DNA from: Ganoderma boninense | Taxonomy: Eukaryota > Basidiomycota > Agaricomycetes > Polyporales > Polyporaceae | Direction: 5' to 3' | Assembly (NCBI GenBank): GCA_002900995.3 | Contig: CM035304.1 | Span: 727,498-791,497, forward strand | DNA length: 64,000 nt | Shown: positions 58,490 through 64,000 of the stretch, piece after piece | Layout: each line of letters starts with the position of its first letter | Position numbering within the stretch: the stretch's first letter is position 1 | Made by a program: the position numbers and the translations under genes | Notes under the pieces: model-generated | What the model saw: the letters and a program-made list of their open reading frames with translations, nothing else | Told to the model about the DNA's origin: nothing | Databases searched by the model: none

Positions 58490-59152
58490 CGGCAGCTGAC
58501 CGTACTCAAGTGAGGACTGAGGCCGAGGATATGAATCCCTTCAGCAATCTGCCAGTTCCCCGATTCCCTTATGTCAAACATGGCCCCGGCCGCCTTGTGA
58601 TGGAATACCCCGTACCGGAGTGAGGAGCACTTGTTGGGATTGATAGACACTGCGATTGTACTTTCCAGAGGACGAGGTTGAAAGACTGTATATTGCGCGC
58701 AACGCAAGTCTGTATTTGGTTCTATTCTTATCTACGTCCAAGCAGTAGACTGTACTTGCCCTTTCACCTCTCCATTGACACGGACACGCCTCAGAGCAGC
58801 AGGCGTCTAAACTGCCGAGGTTGATACCGTTGATAAGATTACCTCATGTTATCGAGGATTAGACGATCGACTATGACCTTGCCAAACAGCCATAGTACAC
58901 GCACTGGGAGTTTGTTGCGACGGAATAAACCGCTTCACTGTGCCACAATTTGTGACATTTGAGAGCAGAGGTCCATCATTCCAGCTCAGGAGAACGAGAG
59001 TGCAGGCGCAGCAGAGCGTGATCCAGTGTCGCGACCGAGAACCCTAGTTTAGGGCTGGCTATTGAAAATGGCGTTGAGTAGAACCACTGAATCGACTCAC
59101 ATCGGCAACCTCAGCTTGACTGCCATCCACGACGACGAATACTTAAGTACTT
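58490..59152. other. Intergenic region
   Basis: No supported gene. It contains the 3' flank of the F-box-like gene and the promoter of the lyase gene. Confidence 0.5.
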
Positions 59153-60281
59153 ATGACCCACCTATTGGCTCCACGAATTCTCACTGGGTTCACGACCTAC
59201 CCAAGCTCTGATGACCCCACACTCGCCCTCGTCAGTTTGGCCGACAAGGAGCTGGGAGTCCATCGGGTGACCTCGAGCACAACCCACAAACTCACTATTC
59301 CTCCAGAACCCGTCCCGGGAGGCGACGCTACAACTCGAGCATGGGAGGCTGTCTTTCCAGAAGGCAGCATCAACCCAGGGAACAAGACGAGCCCCCACGG
59401 AGGCTTTGGGTTCTATCTTCGCGGACCGACGCACTTCGCCGACGCGTTGAAAGAGCTGCAAGGGCACGCCGAAGTTGTGTTCGGGTATAGCGTCCTCTTC
59501 GAAGAAGGGTTCGAGTGCGTGAAGGGAGGGAAGCTTCCTGGAATATGTGAGTTTCCCCCCGTCTTCTGAATGTGAGATGGTCCTGAGTCCTCGAGGAGAC
59601 GGCGGGACTGGAGACTCCGCGTATGGATGCACGGGAGGGAGGCAGACCGACCGCTGCAGGTGCTTCAATCTCCGTCTGATGTGGCGGTGAGTGTTCATAT
59701 TTTCTGGTATGCGCGTTCCCTCCATCTTTTGCCCCCCAGCGAAGGCGCGGTCGGTGAACTGTATGCCTACCTCCCACAGACCGACCGGAACAAAGAGCGG
59801 TTGCTCCTGGTCCCTCCAAAATCCATTCAGCATCCTGACTATGGCTTCTCCGTCGGTCGTGGTGCCTTCACATTTACTCCCGGGCGGTGGGCTCTGGTTA
59901 CGCAGCGCGTGAAGATGAACAGGCTCGGAAAACGAGATGGTACGTCCGTGACAGACTTTCCCTCTCTCTCGTACTTTGCAGTTCACATCACATTTTATCA
60001 GGAGAGATCGAAGTTTACATCGATGGACAGTCTGTCTTGCACGCTTCTGGACTCGAACTGCGGACCGATGAGAGCCCGGATGGCCGCGTGCAGGGACTGC
60101 ACATGCAGACGTTCTTTGGGGGTACGTCCGCGGCTTGATTCTGTACTGCACACGAGCCCGAACCGAGACCTGTTGAACAGGTAATACAACCGACTGGGCG
60201 TCGCCAAAGGACCAACGGGCCTGGTTTTCGAACATTTCTGGGGCCATTCTGAAGCCGCCACATGAACATGACGAGCTTTGA
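59153..60281 (+). CDS. Polysaccharide lyase family 14-type protein
   Basis: Five exons: 59153-59546, 59599-59686, 59739-59939, 60002-60121 and 60181-60281. The joined protein of about 300 residues contains 'AWEAVFPEGSINPGNK', 'GGFGFYLRGP', 'KLPGIYGGTGDSAYGCTGGR', 'CFNLRLMWR', 'GELYAYLPQT', 'YGFSVGRGAFTFTPGRW', 'VYIDGQSVLHASGLELR', 'GLHMQTFFGG' and 'TTDWASPKDQRAWFSNISGA'. This is the fungal PL14-like beta-jelly-roll pattern; members cleave uronic-acid polysaccharides by beta-elimination, substrate here unknown. The N-terminus from ATG 59153 has no obvious signal peptide, which is odd for a lyase, so an upstream exon may be missing or the protein may be intracellular. Confidence 0.85.
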
Positions 60282-60845
60282 ATTCGTGGAGTTCTCTTCC
60301 GAGCCATTTCCTCCTCGTTGGAGAGCTGCATGCGTTCTACAACGTATGTCAAGTTTCCTTTTCTCTCGATGAATGGCTCATCAATATTTCCCCCATGTCA
60401 GCTCGGGTCGCGCTTTGCTTGGCATTCAAACATTGGTACGAAATATGTAGTGAGTTTTCCAGGCTCTTTTCAGGTGGTGTATGCGTCTCCACTGTTGAAT
60501 TCATTGCCGTGCTTATGTATGCGCCAGGAAACGAACACTTCGCGCACGGAAACGTGCTTCACATCCAGGCTCAGACAGGGAACATTCACGCTAACGTACG
60601 CTCCCGCCTTCCCAATCGTTCTGGTTTCATCTTGTCTGAATAATGATAATGATTCTTGACTCAAGTTTCAATACAAATACATGCGCGAGCGTCCGTGGTA
60701 TTGGCTGCAAGTCCCTCTAGCACATGACAATTCGCCGTTCCTCAGTCCGTTCCAGCTCCAGGCCGGTCTTACGTCGCTCTGTTTACGCTCTACGCCGTCA
60801 TGAAAAGTCGCCTAGGAGGCATATGCGTGACCGTCGCTAACGATT
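60282..60845. other. Intergenic region
   Basis: Short frames only (for example 60318-60659) without support. It lies between convergent genes. Confidence 0.4.
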
Positions 60846-61248
60846 CTATCGCCGGACCGTCCTCGCTGCGCCGTCTGTCATGGATGGGACATCAGGTGTC
60901 GACATCGTCGCACTTCCGCCTGTCATACTCGGCTGGCCGGTAGCCATCGGCACGGACAGAGGGCCTGGAGTGGTTGCGGTGGATGGGTCTACCGCAAGGG
61001 ATGGGGGGACGGTATGCACAGGCAGAGATGAAGTTGGGCCCTCGTTTACGGAGGATAGTCGGATGGGTTGGGTGTCGCTGATCGGCGCGTCCTGGCGCGC
61101 GTGGTTAGGGATCACTGTGGACGAGAGTCGGTGAGTCTTGTTTAGGGAAGTAAAAGGTAATATCCGTCTCTGACTTACTACCAGGGAAGGCGTCCGTCGC
61201 AGCGATGAGAAGGACGCCGTAGAGGGCGGCAAGCTTGGGCACGAACAT
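60846..61248 (-). CDS. Small secreted Ser/Thr/Pro-rich protein
   Basis: Minus strand: exon 1 61248-61182 ('MFVPKLAALYGVLLIAATDA'), a GTAGTA...CCACAG intron (61181-61115), and exon 2 61114-60846, which reads 'IPNHARQDAPISDTQP' and ends 'DGAARTVRR'. About 110 residues. The N-terminus is a typical signal peptide with likely cleavage after ATDA. The mature part is rich in Ser, Thr, Pro and Gly, has no cysteine, and is likely O-glycosylated and disordered. A TATA box lies 113 nt upstream. Function unknown; a cell-wall or effector-like role would be speculation. Confidence 0.6.
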
Positions 61249-61360
61249 GATGATGATGTCACTGACGGTTTCTTGTCGGACGAATGGTGAGTGGAATGCG
61301 GGTTGGCTACCTGCGTAGGTGCGTGGATGGTGTTGAATCACCATCGACAGGGCGTGCTCC

Positions 61361-61370
61361 TTATATACCT
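61361..61370 (-). promoter_or_regulatory. TATA box of the small secreted protein gene
   Basis: 'aggtatataa' on the minus strand, 113 nt before the ATG at 61248. Confidence 0.6.
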
Positions 61371-61399
61371 TTCTGTAGCTCCACTGCCTTGACCATGGT

Positions 61400-62509
61400 G
61401 TCGTCACAGATCTTGCGTTCCCCAAGCTCGATACCGAAATGCGGAGGTCGCAGGTTCCCGTTGAAGTCGTATTCGAAACGCTATCGGCACCGCCATGATT
61501 CCCTGTGGTTCAACGAAGCCGAGGGTGGGGCATGGCGCGTTCCGAGCACGCTCGGCCGGCAGTATATGTGGACCTGTATCCTTTCAGTCCCTTCGACGAC
61601 GTTGCCGCAGTTGCAGTGCAGCCCGGTCTGAAAACCGATATCCGAGCTTAGGACCCGAAACGCTCTGGAGATGTTGTACTGGTCCAAGCGCCTCGACGGA
61701 TATCTGTTCGGACTAGGGGCGGTCATACTGCTGCCGGATGTCGTACATACACACCGACCGCACGCTGTCTGGTCTACCGCGTACTGCGCAACATGTCACC
61801 TTCGCTTTTTGAAGACTTTCCCGTATGCAGTCAGATGTTCCGGCGGTACGGAAGCTGCCGCTCCTCGCACCGGCAATGCCGGAGAGCCCAGTTCTGGGAA
61901 TGGCAGACGGCGCTGCGAAGAGGATCGTGGAAGGGATCACGAAGTGAGTATTCCTACAATCGCCTGGTCACATACCGAAGTTAACGGGAAGCTTTCAGAG
62001 CACCGGTGGTTATGATAGGGTGAGGAACAACGCAGCAGGCTCCGATGTGCAACTCAACAAGAAAAGAGACCCACTATTTACAATAGATGCTAGGGTTGTT
62101 TCACGTTGCGAGACTCGCCCCTTTGCAAGAAGGCTTGTCGCCGGCCTCGGCTCCCGTTGAAACCCCTTACGCTGCCGCTCCGAAGGTCATGCCATCGTCA
62201 GGCGAGGAATGGTCCACGCAGGCCTTTTGGGTAGCACAAGTCCTTTTGTGAGACCCAATTCCCCGACGCTCGTTCTACACCCTCCCACACGTGTCCATAT
62301 TCTCCCATCAGCGCGCCGACAACGTAACAGCGAATCTGCTTCTGCTTGGTGCTGCGGCAGGAAATGGGCTTTCAGATCGTGCTGCGGTAAAATTCGCGCT
62401 TCTTCATTGAATTATATGCTTCTCCAGATACAAGAAGCCGGATGTACGGCGATGTCTTATATTCAGCCGACCGCGCATTCCATCTGACTTCAACGTTCCT
62501 CCTCCACCA
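61400..62509. other. No confident gene; possible remnant
   Basis: Plus-strand pieces such as 'VVTDLAFPKLDTEMRRSQVP' (61390-61480) and 'DLYPFSPFDDVAAVAVQPGL' (61570-61630) look protein-like but need several frame changes, so this is at most a decayed gene. The final part should hold the promoter of the dynamin-type gene. Confidence 0.3.
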
Positions 62510-63747
62510 ATGCTGTCCTCCCCAGAGTCCTCCGACCAGCCTACCGGCGTAGGGCTATCCGATTCTGTGTATGCGTCCCGCCGGAGGCGCATGCTCGACA
62601 TCGTGAACGCGCTCCACTTGACAGGGTACGTTGCTCGCGTCCTCCCCTCATGCCTCGTCTTCTGAGGTGTCCCGCAATTTCTAGCGTCCAGGTCGACATC
62701 GACCTCCCTGTCATCGCCGTCACTGGATCGCAAAGCGCAGGCAAATCCTCCTTGATAGAGGCCATCTCTGGCATCACGCTCCCCCGCGCCAGCGGCACCT
62801 GCACGCGGTCCGTACCAGCCATGTCTTCTTTCCCTCCCAGCACATCGCTCATATCATATCACCTTTCAGCTGTCCGACGGAGTGCCGCCTGTCGTACTCC
62901 AAACAGAAATGGCAGTGTCTAGTGTCCCTCCACATCCTCACGGACAAGGATGGGAAGCCCCTGGGACATCCCAGGAACGAGCCATTTGGCGACGTGATCT
63001 ACGACAAGGAGGAGGTAGAAGACAGGATCCGACGGGCCCAGCGCGCCATCCTGAACCCCAGCACGGACCCCCGCCGCTTCCTCGACGACGACGATCCCGA
63101 GCTGGTGGGACGCGAGCTTACGTTCTCGACGAACTCGGTCTCGCTGCAGATCAGCGGCGACGATGTGCAGGACTTATCATTCTGCGACTTGCCCGGTATG
63201 AGTTTGATCTTTTGCGCGGATGATCCGAGGAGCGAGCTTGTGCTCACTTCTGTATACTAGGGCTCATCGCCAGCGTCGGCACGGGGGGAAACGAGAGCGA
63301 CATTGACTTGGTCAAGAACTTGGTGTCGATGTACATCTCCAAGCCTAGCTGCATCATCCTCTTAACAGTCGCGTGCGAAAGTAAGTCTCCTTCTTCCAGT
63401 CGAGCTTAGTGTTTTAATGAAGATTGCGCATCGCAGCCGACTTCCAGAACCAAGGCGCACACCAGCTCGCGAAGAAATACGACCCAGAGGGGTCACGGAC
63501 GTTAGGTTCGATCTTCACCGTTGCGTTCACTACTACGTTGTTCGCCCACTCATGATCATTGCTTCAGGCGTGCTCACAAAGCCCGATCGCATTCCTGCCG
63601 GCGAAGAGGGCGGCTGGCTGCGCTACATCCGTAACCAGGACGAGCCGCTCGAGCATGGCTGGTTCAGTGTGAAGCAGCCCGATTCGCGTGCTATCGCCGC
63701 AGGCATTACGTGGGAGGAGGCACGCGAGAAGGAAGCGCGAGTTCTTC
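62510..63747 (+). CDS. Dynamin-type GTPase, 3' end lost in assembly gap
   Basis: Exons 62510-62625, 62685-62807, 62870-63195, 63261-63380, 63437-63505 (approximate end) and from about 63568 into the gap. The start is ATG 62510 ('[20 protein letters not shown]'). GTPase motifs are clear: G1 'GSQSAGKSS', the G2 region '[17 protein letters not shown]', G3 'DLPGLIASV', and G4 'TKPD' in '[16 protein letters not shown]'. Mx-like dynamin signatures '[20 protein letters not shown]' follow. The stalk and GED regions are missing because the sequence runs into 100 N. Such proteins remodel membranes by GTP-driven assembly. Codon use is strongly GC3-biased, unlike the decayed genes to the left. Confidence 0.93.
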
Positions 63748-63847
63748 NNNNNNNNNNNNNNNNNNNNNNNNNNNNNNNNNNNNNNNNNNNNNNNNNNNNN
63801 NNNNNNNNNNNNNNNNNNNNNNNNNNNNNNNNNNNNNNNNNNNNNNN
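63748..63847. other. Assembly gap of exactly 100 N
   Basis: A run of 100 N, the conventional marker for a gap of unknown size between contigs. Open frames drawn across it are meaningless. Confidence 0.99.
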
Positions 63848-64000
63848 CCGGAGTGCGAGCGCCTCGATGGTGCCTCCCTTGGATAGCCGCAGACACACGC
63901 CGAGCACCTTGGTCCCTGTGCCGGTGTTGAGGACGTTGTGGAGCGTGGTACATGATGCCCCCGACTGGATGGGTATGACGGAGACGGTCTCGTCGTACCC
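63848..64000 (-). CDS. Coding fragment on the minus strand right of the gap
   Basis: Minus frame: 'TVSVIPIQSGASCTTLHNVL', then 'TGTGTKVLGVCLRLSKGGT'. It is fully open with strong GC3 codon bias. It does not look like a continuation of the dynamin-type protein and is on the opposite strand. Family not recognised. Confidence 0.35.

Noticed and set aside
59162..60352. 396-codon minus-strand open frame
   Set aside because: It is a shadow of the lyase gene on the plus strand, whose five exons match known lyase blocks.
63564..63953. Open frames crossing the N run
   Set aside because: They are artefacts of translating 100 N as open sequence.
1..64000. CRISPR arrays, operons and ribosome-binding sites
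   Set aside because: No array of spaced identical repeats was seen, and gene structure is clearly eukaryotic.

Overview
The window reads as nuclear DNA of a filamentous basidiomycete, most likely a mushroom-forming Agaricomycete. Genes are broken by many short GT-AG introns of about 35-90 nt. There are no operons or ribosome-binding sites. Several protein families typical of Agaricomycetes are present: a KDZ transposase, a Plavaka (CACTA-type) transposase, DUF6698-type proteins, a T5orf172/GIY-YIG protein, a polysaccharide lyase 14 and an F-box/LRR-like protein. All exon structures were worked out by eye from reading frames and splice consensus, so they are models and not transcripts.

Layout. 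Positions 1-10760 are repeat-rich. They hold a 112-bp tandem repeat (532-790), a DUF6698-type gene on the minus strand (6329-2128) split by a 2.75-kb giant palindromic foldback element with an 8-bp target duplication, a small plus-strand gene (7039-7940), and one copy of a 1.84-kb duplicated segment (8921-10760). Positions 10760-29300 hold lineage-specific genes and gene remnants of unknown function: a minus-strand gene at 12067-13782, a second DUF6698-type gene with a TATA box at 15159-16371, a decayed gene at 20624-22218, and a cluster made of two related plus-strand genes (22907-24121 and 26317-27731) around an unrelated minus-strand gene (26188-24518). Positions 29695-45171 are a transposon-centred block: an apparently intact KDZ transposase, a JmjC-domain (KDM3-like) gene on the same strand directly downstream, the second, inverted copy of the 1.84-kb segment (37421-39257), and a Plavaka transposase gene interrupted by a 446-bp hAT-like MITE with a perfect 8-bp target duplication. 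Positions 45172-55440 are sparse: a GIY-YIG gene, a possible acetyltransferase remnant and low-confidence open frames. Positions 55445-63747 look like ordinary gene-bearing chromosome: an unknown protein, an F-box/LRR-like gene, a polysaccharide lyase, a small secreted protein and a dynamin-type GTPase that runs into a 100-N assembly gap (63748-63847).

How it fits together. The left 45 kb is a nest of mobile elements in several age layers. Two insertions can be dated relative to their hosts because removing the insert and one target duplication restores the host reading frame. The KDZ transposase, the JmjC gene and the unfamiliar genes beside them lie inside a 30-kb interval bounded by 1.84-kb inverted copies. 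This arrangement could invert by recombination, or could mark a large composite element carrying chromatin-related cargo. That is the most interesting hypothesis here, but no target duplication was found at the outer ends.
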